A stretch of DNA of 64,000 nt from NCBI GenBank assembly GCA_036925085.1, contig JAUPFP010000071.1:310001-374000 (forward strand), given 5' to 3'. The translations under genes and the position numbers were made by a program. Each line of letters starts with the position of its first letter. Position 1 is the stretch's first letter. The stretch comes from Brachycybe producta (Eukaryota; Arthropoda; Diplopoda; Playtdesmida; Andrognathidae). Positions 52,057-62,812 of this stretch are shown here, one piece after another. Under the pieces are notes generated by a model, which saw only the letters and a list, made by a program, of their open reading frames with translations, had not been told where the DNA came from and did not search any database.

Positions 52057-52936
52057 CAAAGAAGCAAATAATGTGTTTTTTTTCTTCTCTCTCTTCAAAT
52101 AGGTACAATGGGGCAATAGAAGAGAAACGGGTGCTGTTATAAATCTCCTTTTTTTAAGCCATTCCCTCCTCCACTTCTCTTCTTCTGTTTTTATATTAAC
52201 TAAAACCATACTAAAACATGGAACGATTGAATAAATGAATAGAAAACAACAATAAAGAAAACACTTTAGAATGTTCTGTTAAAACAATAGATGGGGGGGG
52301 GGCTCCTCTCTTGCTGTCATTCAAATTTTTAATGCTTCAACACCCATAATTAACTTTAAAAGATGAGTGACAAAACTCATTGTAAACTATGTACTTATAC
52401 TAAGATTAAATTTTATTATTGGAGGAGCTACGACTTTAGTAACATTACAGCATTTTACAACATAGGCATTAACTCTTGTAAAAACAACACACTCGTAAAT
52501 CCATTATAGTGAAGTCTGAAAATAAAAAAAACTTCAAAACTAGAAAGCCAGTTTGATTCAATTTATGTTCAGGTTTCCTAATTGTGTACAAACCAATCAT
52601 CAATTTGGATTTCGGTCATCACTTTATGTGGTACTCAAAGCTTTTGTGAGCAAATTGTCTCTGAATGCAAAATTTATTCTATAATATTTTAACTAATTCA
52701 AGTAGAATAAAAGCTATAAAAAACTATGGTAAAAGTATGTAATATTTGTTTTATTTTAAATTCTTTAATAAATCAGTTTTTACAAGGATAAAAAACATTC
52801 ACATTTTATTAACTAAAATAGTCAACAGGAAGAATAAACGTATTTTCATGTATTTTAAAAATAAATCTTGTTATGGCAATCTTAACAGTTTTTGTTTAAA
52901 AAGCAAAAAAAAAAAAAAACAAGATTGTCAAAAATT

Positions 52937-52997
52937 GAAATAGTCTATTTTTCAAAATACCATTTTCATAATGGTATTTTGAAAAATAAACTATTTC
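52937..52997. repeat. Short near-perfect hairpin
   Basis: Arms 52937-52962 and 52972-52997 (26 bp, one mismatch) with a 9-base loop; the arm core is TATTTTTCAAAATACCA. Confidence 0.75.
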
Positions 52998-53357
52998 TAA
53001 ATCAATTTCAATTCAATCAAAATTAAAGTATATGCATTTTATTTATTCCATAATGTTTGAACTCGTAAAATGAAAGATTTGAAAAGCTTTGACAAAAGAC
53101 ATTGTTTTTATCGAGAAGCACTTCAAAGTTCACTAGAAACTAGAAGAGTCAATAAGAAGAAAGAATTTTCATGAAAAAATATTTAAAAAAAAAGTTTTTT
53201 TTAGAAAATTTGATGGTTTATGCCTAAAAAAACAAAATACAAAAATTGAAGTAAGTTTATTTTTTTGAAGTTATCATCACAAACGTACTTTCAATGTCAT
53301 ATTCTATTACTGTTCTAGTTTCGAATAAACTTTAAAGATTTTTTTTAAATTTTCCTA

Positions 53358-53768
53358 AAGCCTTGTACAGACTGGCCCATAATCGCCAAAAACATTGTGG
53401 CCAGCAATGTTTCCCAACGACTGAAGACGTTTTTGCAGATGCAAAGCAACGTCGCCTGAGTATCGGGCGGCTTGACACCAAAAAGTGTTGCTTGTTTCTG
53501 TTTCCCACTTCAAATAGAAAAACGTCACTCAGACACTACCCAGAAGAGAACAAGCGATAAAAAATTTTATTGGGAAGGTGCAACACTAAGACCACCGGTG
53601 GTCAGCAAATCCAATGCAGAACTGAACAACATATACTGAATTCGATTTGGGCGCGCAACATACATGGCCACATGTATCCAGATATAAGTCGCTGGTGTCC
53701 GATGAAGATATTGCCAAGTCGCTGCATACGTGTGCCTCGCGACTATCGCTCGGTCTGTACCAGCCTTA
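53358..53768. mobile_element. About 410 bp non-autonomous DNA element, GC-richer than flanks
   Basis: The left end AAGCCTTGTACAGACTGG and the right end (reverse complement AAGGCTGGTACAGACCG) form an imperfect terminal repeat, continuing weakly with ATAATCGCC / GATAGTCGCG. The internal GTCGCCTGAG and AAGTCGCTGG motifs are repetitive. Two unrelated short ORFs (65 and 100 residues) fall inside; I recognise neither as a transposase. Confidence 0.55.
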
Positions 53769-54736
53769 AGTATTGTGTTCCCACTAAGTTTGCAACAAAC
53801 TGTCTGCTAAATGCAAAAAAGTTATGGTTGCCTTCAAAAACAGGAAATTTAGAGATTTTTTTTTCTATTTAAACTTTATATATAAAAGATTTTCAACAAC
53901 TTCACTCCTACCCTCCTTCTATTCATCTCAAGAAGAAATGTCATTCTTTGAGTCGATAAAAAGAAATAAGTGACAAAAGCAAAACAAAATCCGAGTGTCA
54001 GGATGTACGGACCAATTGAAAAGGAAAAGGAATGAAAACGTGTCCCTTATCAAAATACAAGAAGAAACTGAAAAATATCACAAAAATCCAATGAACACAT
54101 TTTGATTCAAAAACTATCCCTAATGCTGTATCTTAACATTGGAAGTGCCATATCATTCTTTCTTGTGCAAAAAAAAAGATTTTCATTCAATTTAATGTAA
54201 AGGAAAAACTTCAAAAAATGTTGAATAAGTTGAAAATGTTGAATTAATTTATGGATCAATTAATTCGTATGTGTCATTCGATTTACAACTGAAGTTCATT
54301 CATGAAATATTTTTCTCGCTCTCTTTTCACTATTTATTACTAAACAGGGGTCGGGTCGGTGGTATTTATTTACATAGCATATGAATTTTCAACTTGATAT
54401 AAAAATTGACTTTTATCTCTTATGCAATTCACGCGTGGTCAAATGAAATTCGCGTCAATTTGAACTTTCAAACCCTTCTATATTTTTTCTTCTATCAAAA
54501 CCCAACCACCACCCCCTTTTTTAGTCTTAACAAAAGTGTTAAAATTCGCTGACGATAAAAATATATCATACATTTTTATCAAGTTTTATGGCAACTGAAT
54601 TCCTCGCGGGGATAAAATCATCAAATAAAGTTGATGAGATATATATTTACTTTATAGACTAGAACAGACTAATGTCAACTGTTATTTAGCCTTAGCTTTT
54701 TAATTGGATTGAACAACATTTTTCTCTCGTCCACGA

Positions 54737-54754
54737 TTGCTCTTAATATATACA

Positions 54755-54848
<94 letters not shown>

Positions 54849-54879
54849 TGTATATATTAAGAGCAATTTTTAGTTTACT

Positions 54880-54936
<57 letters not shown>

Positions 54937-54955
54937 TTTTTTAGTAAACTAAAAA
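54737..54955. repeat. Two adjacent palindromes with (TA)n cores
   Basis: The first palindrome is TTGCTCTTAATATATACAGT + (TA)n + ACTGTATATATTAAGAGCAA (54737-54866). The second is TTTTTAGTTTACTAAAA + (TA)n + TTTTTTTAGTAAACTAAAAA (54868-54955). TA-centred cruciforms; a plausible source is expansion at the centre of small palindromic elements. Confidence 0.85.
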
Positions 54956-56092
54956 TTTCATCAACCTATAATAACTTGTTCAAACAATGAGCCAAAAAGA
55001 ATTTTTGACCTGGTTCAACTGAATGCCAATAAAAATAACGAATAATAAAGGAGATCCCCCTTCTACAGTGATCATGAGACTATAACTAATGGGCGCTATC
55101 AACCACCACCATAACTACCACCAATCAATCAATTTAAGATAAAAAAATGCATTTTTCAAAAATGTATATCATTTAATCATTATTCATAGTTATTTTTGTG
55201 TACAATGTACTCATTGTACACGCACTTACATACTGAGGAAATAAATCGTACTTAATCACAAACTTTAAACGAAAAATATACGAGAAATCAATTTTTAGTT
55301 AGAACTTAGAAGAAGAAAAGAAAAACACAAACACATAATTGAAATAGTGAAACTAGTAGGAAAAAAAAAATAATAATAATAATAAAAAAGATTCCATTAG
55401 CGAAGAAAATAAGAAATAAAAAGATTTCAATCAACTGGTGTTAAACATAGAAATTCATAAATAAACAATTTTTCGATTACTTTCCATTATGTTTGAGCTG
55501 ACAACAACATTTCGAGAAAATTATTTCTAAAACCTAATACACCATTTTCAAATTAAAACGCACTCATAAAAAATGAATGAAATAAATAATTCCACTAATT
55601 GCATTTATTTTCTTTTTCGGTGAATCAAAATTAATTCATGAATATGTTTATGAAAATAAGTAAAATTGCGTAATTAAAATAAGAAGCAAATAACTAAAAT
55701 TTTCATGAACTTTTTTTTTGTCTATAAACATTTTTGATGCCATAAAATTACACCATTTGGAACAAACAAATTTGATTTTAGAATAATTAAGTAATTACAG
55801 CATTCGAAGTCAAACATATTTCAAAATTTAAGATCCAATTATATTCTTTAATTTTAATAATTTTCTAAGAAAATGTTGCCTCAAAGCATTCAACTGAAAA
55901 GCAAATGAATATTAATTACTATTTTAAGCGTAATAAGGTGAACAGAAAAATGAAAAGAAAAAAACCCTCACATGTATATATTTTATTTAGTTTTTATATT
56001 TTTTATGTTTTACTTTATGTTTTTACTATTTTATACGGTGGCCGAGAGGTGCAATCCCTATATACAAACACACGACAACACCCAATACTCTA

Positions 56093-56528
56093 CGACAACT
56101 TCCAAAACTCCACGACAACTTCCAAAACTCCACAACAACTTCCAAAACTCCACGACAACTTCCAAAATTCTACGACAACTTTCAAAACCACAACAACTTC
56201 CAAAACTACAACAACTTCCAAAACTACAACAACTTCCAAAACTACAACAACTTCCAAAACTACAACAACTTCCAAAACCACAACAACTTCCAAAACTACA
56301 ACAACTTCCAAAACTACAACAACTTCCAAAACTACAACAACTTCCAAAACTACAACAACTTCCAAAACTACAACAACTTCCAAAACCACAACAACTTCCA
56401 AAACCACAACAACTTCCAAAACCACAACAACTTCCAAAACCACAACAACTTCCAAAACCACAACAACTTCCAAAACCACAACAACTTCCAAAACCACAAC
56501 AACTTCCAAAACTACAACAACTTCCAAA
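56093..56528. repeat. Left-arm tandem array (21-bp then 18-bp units)
   Basis: About five 21-bp units (core ACGACAACTTCCAAAACTC) precede about nineteen 18-bp units ACAACAACTTCCAAAACY. The 18-bp unit is clearly an internally shortened version of the 21-bp unit. Confidence 0.95.
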
Positions 56529-56909
56529 CTTATTAAATATTATTTCATTTATATTTATTTATAATTATTGAATTTAGTATGCATGTGCACACACACACAA
56601 ACGAGTGTGTGTGTACACACTCATTTGTGAGTGCTTGAGCGCGCACGCTCATTTGTGTGTGTGCATGATTGTGAGGTTGTGTGTGTGTTTGCGGTTGTGA
56701 GTGCGTGTGTACGCTCATTTGAGTGTGCATGCGCACGCTCATTTGTGAGTGTGTGTGCACACTCGTTTGTGAGTGTGCGTGTGCGGTTGTGAGTGTGCGT
56801 GTGTATGTTCATGTGAGTGTGCACACACACACGTGTGTGTACACTCAATGGATTGTGAGTGTTTACTACAGATCCCTTTTAGGACATACACTATGTGAAT
56901 TTTTTTCTT

Positions 56910-57320
56910 CGTTTAAACGACCTAGGCACTCGTTTAAACGACCTAGGCACTTGTTTAAACGACCTAGGCACTAGTTTAAACGACCTAGGCACTCGTTTAA
57001 ACAACCTAGGCACTCGTTTAAACGACCTAGGCACTCGTTTAAGCGACCTAGGCAATCGCTTGAGCGACCTAGGCAATCGCTTGAACGACTGCCTAGGTTG
57101 TTTGAACGACTGCCTAGGTCGTTTGAACGACTGCCTAGGTCGTTTGAACGACTGCCTAGGTCGTTTGAACGACTGCCTAGGTCGTTTGAACGACTGCCTA
57201 GGTCGTTTGAACGACTGCCTAGGTCGTTTGAACGACTGCCTAAGTCGTTTGAACGACTGCCTAGGTCGTTTGAACGACTGCCTAAGTCGTTTGAACGACT
57301 GCCTAAGTCGTTTGAATGAA
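56910..57320. repeat. Central 21-bp arrays in opposite orientation
   Basis: Left: about 7-8 units carrying CCTAGG and CGTTTAAACG. Right, from about 57080: about 11 units carrying CCTAGG and CGTTTGAACG with different spacers (GCACT versus ACTGC). Each unit contains two small palindromes. Confidence 0.95.
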
Positions 57321-57759
57321 GGAAAAAAATTTACATAGTGTATGTCTTAAAGGGGATCCATAGTAAACACTCACAATCCATTGAGTGTACACACACGTGT
57401 GTGTGCACACTCAAATGAACATACACACGCACACTCACAACCACACACTCACAGTCACAGTCACAAACGAGTGTGCGCATGCACACTCACAAATGAGCGT
57501 GCGCATGCACACTCACAAATGAGTGTGCGCACGCACACTCAAATGAGCGTACACACGCACTCACAACCACAAACACACACAACCTCACAATCATGCACAC
57601 ACACAAATGAGCGTGCACGCTCAAGCACTCACAAATGAGCGTGCACGCTCAAGCACTCACAAATGAGCGTGTACACACACTAGTTTGTGTGTGTGTGTGC
57701 ACATGCATACTAAATTCAATAATTATAAATAAATATAAATGAAATAATATTTAATAAGT

Positions 57760-58060
57760 TTGGAAGTTGTTGTAGTTTTGGAAGTTGTTGTGGTTTTGGA
57801 AGTTGTTGTGGTTTTGGAAGTTGTTGTGGTTTTGGAAGTTGTTGTAGTTTTGGAAGTTGTTGTAGTTTTGGAAGTTGTTGTAGTTTTGGAAGTTGTTGTA
57901 GTTTTGGAAGTTGTTGTAGTTTTGGAAGTTGTTGTAGTTTTGGAAGTTGTTGTGGTTTTGGAAGTTGTTGTGGTTTTGAAAGTTGTCGTAGAGTTTTGGA
58001 AGTTGTCGTAGAGTTTTGGAAGTTGTCGTAGAGTTTTGGAAGTTGTCGTAGAGTATTGGG
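57760..58060. repeat. Right-arm tandem array (18-bp then 21-bp units)
   Basis: The complement of the left array: about twelve 18-bp units and about four 21-bp units, so this arm is about seven units shorter than the left. Confidence 0.95.
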
Positions 58061-58587
58061 TGTTGTCGTGTGTTTGTATATAGGGATTGCACCTCTCGGC
58101 CACCGTAATTTTAACTATTTTACATACTTTGGGTTTGTATTCCTAATGACTGCAAAGTCAAAGGTAGCGCTAAACTCATCAACTTTTACATGAAAAATCT
58201 TATCAAAAACAGTTTCTGAGTTTATTAGACTACCTCCGAACAAGGGAGTTAGATATATATCACTAATATAACCATACTAGTGGGGTAACCCGTCATAAAT
58301 GACGGGAGCAAAATTCACAGGCAATTGTGTGCATGCGCTTCGTTTTTTCCTTTTTTTTTACTCATTTCACTTCAATTTCAGTCACCCCCTCTCACTTTTC
58401 CCCCCTCCACGTTTCTCTCTCTCTCTCCTCCTTCTACACTTTCCAACCTTTTCCCCTTTCCAATTTAATATCACGGGGTTCTTGGATGGGAAGGGTGCAA
58501 CATATAGCTGACCTTGAGAAAAAAAAGCGGTTCATTTCTTCATTTATTTAAATTTATATAAATTCCGATGTGCTTCAATGGTTGTAC

Positions 58588-59454
58588 CTTAGACTATTAC
58601 TCTACTGGACTGGCAACTCCCTATCTTCTAGATGTTAAAGCGTTAAAAGCATGTTCATAGGCAAAATAAGGCAAAGTGACGCAGCTCCGCCTGGTGGCAT
58701 TATTTTAAAAGAAAATCGTTGGATAGATTTTTTTTTTTTTTGCAAACGGGAAGACATTGGGGGTGAATCATGTACTGTATGGTAAATTTTAGTTTTTTCA
58801 CGTTTCACTGGATTTTCCAATTTTAATTCTATTCTAGGAATCCAGTAAAATGCGGATAAAAAAGTAAAATGAATTTCCATATGTGATATTCTGCCGTGAA
58901 TTTGTGTAAATCTTAGTGAATCTCGTAAATGATTTTTTTTAATGTCGGCCCAGTTGTCGTTTCGTCTCCTAAGCAAAAAATGGTTGGAAAACGTTGTTGT
59001 TACGGTGTTTGTGACTCGCGTTTTCCTGATAACCAAAACAACCAAAACAGGTAACATTTTACAAATTACCTAATCCTAAAAAGGAACCCTTAAATTGTGG
59101 AAGGTGGGTTGCTGCTTGCAGCAGAAAAAATTTTACAATAGCTAATGTGAAGTCATTTACATACGTTTGTGGGCTACATTTTGTTGGTGAAAACGGACCC
59201 ACGCGTGAAAATCCTGACCCTTTACCAGCAAGTTATTCACTGTAATTCTTCATCGGCCATACTTTTTATAATATATATAAAAAATCCACCCTATATAACT
59301 ACAAAATAAACTCATCCAAAGTTTTGCTTTGACAGTAATGTTCATATACCATAGTCCCGCTAGAGGCGCCACTTCAAAAACGACGTCACGACGATTGAAA
59401 ACTGTCCAGCACAAAATTTCTGGAGTTGCCAGTCCAGTAGAGTAATAGTCTAAG
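58588..59454 (+). mobile_element. 867 bp THAP-containing DNA transposon remnant
   Basis: Perfect 33-bp terminal inverted repeats (58588-58620, 59422-59454; outermost bases CTTAGACTATTACTCTACTG) are flanked by identical GTTGTAC on both sides (58581-58587, 59455-59461). It carries a broken THAP zinc-finger frame and nothing else recognisable. TIR length, 7-8 bp target duplication and a THAP DNA-binding domain are what P-element-like transposons have; the superfamily is inferred, since the catalytic domain is absent. Confidence 0.85.
58980..59245 (+). pseudogene. THAP domain, frameshifted, truncated before any catalytic domain
   Basis: Frame 1 from ATG 58980 reads MVGKRCCYGVCDSRFPDNQN (first Cys pair, CX4C-like). 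The match resumes in another frame from about 59048: FYKLPNPKKEPLNC, GRWVAACSRKNF, VCGLHFVGENGPTRENPDPL, then stop TAA 59243-59245. The order Cys-Cys, Trp, Cys-x2-His and a PDPLPA-type ending is the THAP C2CH signature. The shift sits in a short duplicated ACCAAAACA stretch. An AG|GTAACA donor lies at 59050/59051, so an intron boundary cannot be fully excluded, but the continuing homology argues for a frameshift. Confidence 0.8.
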
Positions 59455-60089
59455 GTTGTACAGGGTTACTTCAGACAGACAGATAGCCACACAGACCTGG
59501 CATAATATATATATAATAATAACATCACAAAATAATTAAGTTTTTACATCTAATTATGATCCTCTACATACACAAAACGTTGGTTAGTAAAAAAAAACTA
59601 ATAATTTAACAGCCATATTCATAAAATGTCTCCAAACAAGTGAATTTTGCGCCGCCATTGTGTCATTTTCTAAAAGTGAGAATGGATAAAATGGGAAGTG
59701 AAATATTTTCACATAATTTATTCTTTTGTAGAACTTATATAATCTTATTAAACATAAATAGAACCTAATCAATCTAATTACATACATCAAAACTGCAAAA
59801 AGATAGTACAAAGAATGAAATTCGGGTTAAAACATTAACCATACTATATATTGAAAATATCATGATATTCCCCCCCCCAAAAAAAAATCGTAATTTTTTC
59901 AAAACCTACGTTTAAATAAGCATTCATTAAAAGAATGTAACATGATATAAATTATACACGTACCAAAGAAGTAAAGAAAAGTTAAATGTGCTAGCAGTGA
60001 TTGCCTCATCACAGGGGCTTTATACAAAATGATTCAAAAATAAACCAAATGCATTATCAAAATAACGTGAAAAAAAAAGTGTGGAGAGA

Positions 60090-60118
60090 GGGAGAAAGAG
60101 AGAGAGAGAGAGAGAGAA
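60090..60118. repeat. GA microsatellite
   Basis: About 12 GA units in a purine-rich stretch. Confidence 0.85.
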
Positions 60119-61322
60119 ATTCTTTTCACGTTTCGTTTAATTCAATGAAGTTTATAAGAAAATAGCCACCTATACATATACTGTATACTGTATATCATTT
60201 TATTGTTTACGTCTCAAAGCGGAAATAAACGGGTGTTGAGACGAAGTTAGATGCAGAAAATAACACACAAAGAAACCCAGGTACATTTACCATGTAGACA
60301 AAAACGTTGGAAAAAAAAAGCTATACCAAAATAAGCAAAAAAAAAAAAAACAACCATCAAGCAAATAAAAACAAGATTTACAACATAAACAAAGATCCTT
60401 AATACACATAGATCTCAGTAGACAAACATAGATTTGATAAATAAAAACAAAAAAAGGATTTATAAAAGGAAGAGAAGAAGGTGAAATAGAAGAATGAAAA
60501 ATAAAATGGAGAGTTTTTTTCAACAACAAAAACTATAAAAAAAATATTTAACAGAGGAGTTTGTCATTTCTATTGTCATGAATAGAATACGGAGTAAGTT
60601 TGATCATAAAAGACAATAGAAAAGAGAAATGGGACGCATGTTTCTTACATATGTACAGAATATATAGAATGAACCTAGGGAATCACAAGACAAAATAAAT
60701 CCTCTTTTCTTATAGAAAAACAACAACAATAACAACAATGAGAAACCTCCTTGGTATTATGCTAGTAAAACACTGTAAATAAAATTCATATTAAATTTAT
60801 GAAAATTATTTCAAGCTGCCAGTTACAAGAAGAAGAAGAAGAAAAAAAAAATGCTGCACTGTTTACGCTCGTATTTCTTTCTTTTTTAAAAAAAACTTTT
60901 AAAGGATTCAATCGTAGAAATTTATTAGGTGGAAAAAATCAATTCCATAATCCTCTTTTTATAGAAGAGCAGATGAAAAGTATAAGAAACAGCTGTCCAT
61001 CTAACATCAAACACACATAGACAAACATTTGCATATGTGGTAGAAAATATAGCTAGATTTGCAAACATTTTTTTAGAGGAAATAGTTGCAGCCTATATAT
61101 ATATATATATATAGTACCATGTTTTGAGTTAAACGTTTGACCCCCAATGTTTACATCGGTGATTCCCAAAGGGTGTGTCATGAGTTTTGTCAGTTTAAGC
61201 GACGACATTTTGAATGTTACATTAAATGTACAGTGTATTAATCTAATTTAATATTTTTAAAAAAGTTTTAACTTATTGAAAAATGCAAAATAAACAAAAC
61301 TTTAAACACGTATGCACTAAAA

Positions 61323-61438
61323 CAGAGGTTTCCAAAGGATGTGCCGTAGTACACTAGTGTGCTGTGCTTTTTAAGCATGTCTTCAGGGGAAAAAAATACT
61401 GTGCCGTTAGCAAACAAAAAACAGTCTAGAAACCACTG
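61323..61438. repeat. hAT-like MITE
   Basis: CAGAGGTTTCCAAAGGATGT at the left and TCTAGAAACCACTG at the right are inverted, with GATGTGCCGTAG / CTGTGCCGTTAG inside. 116 bp, non-coding. A related phrase occurs at 61160-61190. Confidence 0.6.
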
Positions 61439-62258
61439 GTTTATGTAATACCTGACAGTAAGGGAAGAAACACACATTCTGAAAACATCCCAATGCAGAG
61501 GATCATTGAAATATAACTGAATTCCATTTATGAATTTTTATTTTCTGGTGGTTTTTCAACATGTGTGATTCTTCACTAATAAACTTTTGATCTTTGTATC
61601 AGAAATGGTGGCACTGGCTCGATTCACTCGTAGGTAACCAAATAAATATTAACCTCACCAGATAGGAATGTTAAAGACATAAAATATTATTTCCGAAAAT
61701 TCCGGGGATTAAAACTACAGCTATTTTTCCTCTAGAAATCTAAGTGAATCTAACTACATTCTTTTTAGCAATATATTTTCTACTACTCGTAGACATCCCT
61801 ATAGACACACGTATGTACACAATAGTGAACACAAACACACACAAACACATACAAACACTGTATATAACGTTAAAAAGGAAACATGCACACAAACATACAC
61901 AGATGCACCTATTATGCAGTGTGTACACACAACCAGTAGTATATTCACGAGAAACTAAAAAGATGCACATATATGCAATATTAATAATAAAACACATTTG
62001 TAATTTCCCACCATCCACTCACAATTCCAATATTTTGTGAATGTTGCCCTTCAGAGACAACCCCCTCTTTATTGTAAAGAACCAAAAAGATTTTTTTCAA
62101 TATTTTATCTTATTTTCAGCTGTCCACACATAGGTTACATAAATAAAATGAACATACATTTAAACTAAGTAAGGTAGGCTTTTTTTTAAAAAAACTAGAA
62201 AAAAGAAACTTAAGTGCAACTATTTTTCTCCCATCTTTCATGCATTTTTATATAATAA

Positions 62259-62812
62259 CTAGTGGGGTAACCCGTCATAAATGACGAGAGCAAAATTCAC
62301 AGGCAATTGTGCCCAGCATTAGAATTTCTTTTCCTCCGCCCTTTTATGACATCAGACCAAGTAACAAACCCAATTAGAAATTGATGACGTTCATAAAAGG
62401 GCTGAACAAAAGAAATTCTAATGCTGGGCACAATTGCCCATGATAAACTGTAGTTTAATTTTGCTACTATTATCCCCTCCCCTTTTTATATTTGAAAAAG
62501 AAAATGAGTTTTTCATTTTCTCTGGTGTGCGCATGCGCGTCCTTTGTTCCTTTTTTACTCCTTTCATTTCAATTTCAGTCACCCCCTCCCCCTTTTTTCT
62601 CCCTCCACATTTATCTCTCTCCCCCTCCCCCTCCTTCTACACTTTCCAACCTTTTCCCCTCTCCAATTTAATATCATGGGGTTCTTGGATGGGGAGTGTG
62701 CAACATATAGTTGACCTTGAGAAAAAAAGCGGTTCATTTATTTATTTAAATTTATATAAATTGTACAGTGTTAATCGCTCACACCCACACCCACACACAC
62801 AGACCTGGTATT
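62259..62812 (+). mobile_element. Family A non-autonomous element, copy 5 (with hairpin module)
   Basis: Starts CTAGTGGGGTAACCCGTCAT, hairpin module about 62299-62443 (TTCACAGGCAATTGTGCCCA mirrored by TGGGCACAATTGCC), then GCGCATGCGCGTCC, pyrimidine-rich part, GGGTTCTTGGATGGGGAGTG, AGTTGACCTTGAG, a CACACC microsatellite and ACACAGACCTGG. The 141-residue ORF through it is not a gene. Confidence 0.85.

Larger units (their letters stand above)
56034..58107. mobile_element. 2.07 kb foldback element with tandem-repeat arms
   Basis: Outer ends are a long inverted pair: TACGGTGGCCGAGAGGTGCA at 56034-56053 and its exact complement ending GGCCACCGTA at 58107. The order inward on both sides is the same: unique end (about 55 bp), 21-bp units, 18-bp units, GT/CA-rich segment, a unique bridge including GGACATACACTATGTGAAT, then 21-bp central units. 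Flanking ATTTTA (56028-56033 and 58108-58113) may be a target duplication. No transposase. All long frames inside (219, 199, 147, 145, 126, 113 codons) are repeats such as TTTTSK. Architecture resembles FB/Galileo-type foldback transposons; relationship by descent is not shown. Confidence 0.85.
58277..59510 (+). mobile_element. Family A element, copy 4 (hairpin absent), split by a THAP element
   Basis: Starts CTAGTGGGGTAACCCGTCAT, lacks the hairpin module like copy 3, and keeps GGGTTCTTGGATGGGAAGGG and GACCTTGAGAAAA. It is interrupted at 58588-59454, then resumes GGGTTACTTCAGACAGACAG ... CACACAGACCTGGC and TATATATATAATAA. Confidence 0.85.

Noticed and set aside
53363-53872. Two ORFs (65 and 100 codons) as a real gene
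   Set aside because: They lie within an element with imperfect terminal inverted repeats, are in different frames separated by a stop, and show no recognisable domain.
55905-56571. 219- and 199-codon open frames (TTTTSK and QQLPK repeats)
   Set aside because: They are translations of the 18-bp tandem array in the foldback arm. All frames of an 18-bp unit without stops stay open; there is no unique protein sequence.
56093-57320. Possible CRISPR array
   Set aside because: The units are contiguous 18- or 21-bp tandem repeats without unique spacers, in a spliced-gene animal genome with no cas genes.
56895-57338. 147-codon frame with LNDLGT / LNDCLGR repeats
   Set aside because: Generated by the central 21-bp arrays. 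Frames on both strands and in other registers are equally open.
58635-59057. 140-codon - strand ORF
   Set aside because: It overlaps the THAP frame on the opposite strand inside a transposon and has no recognisable motif.
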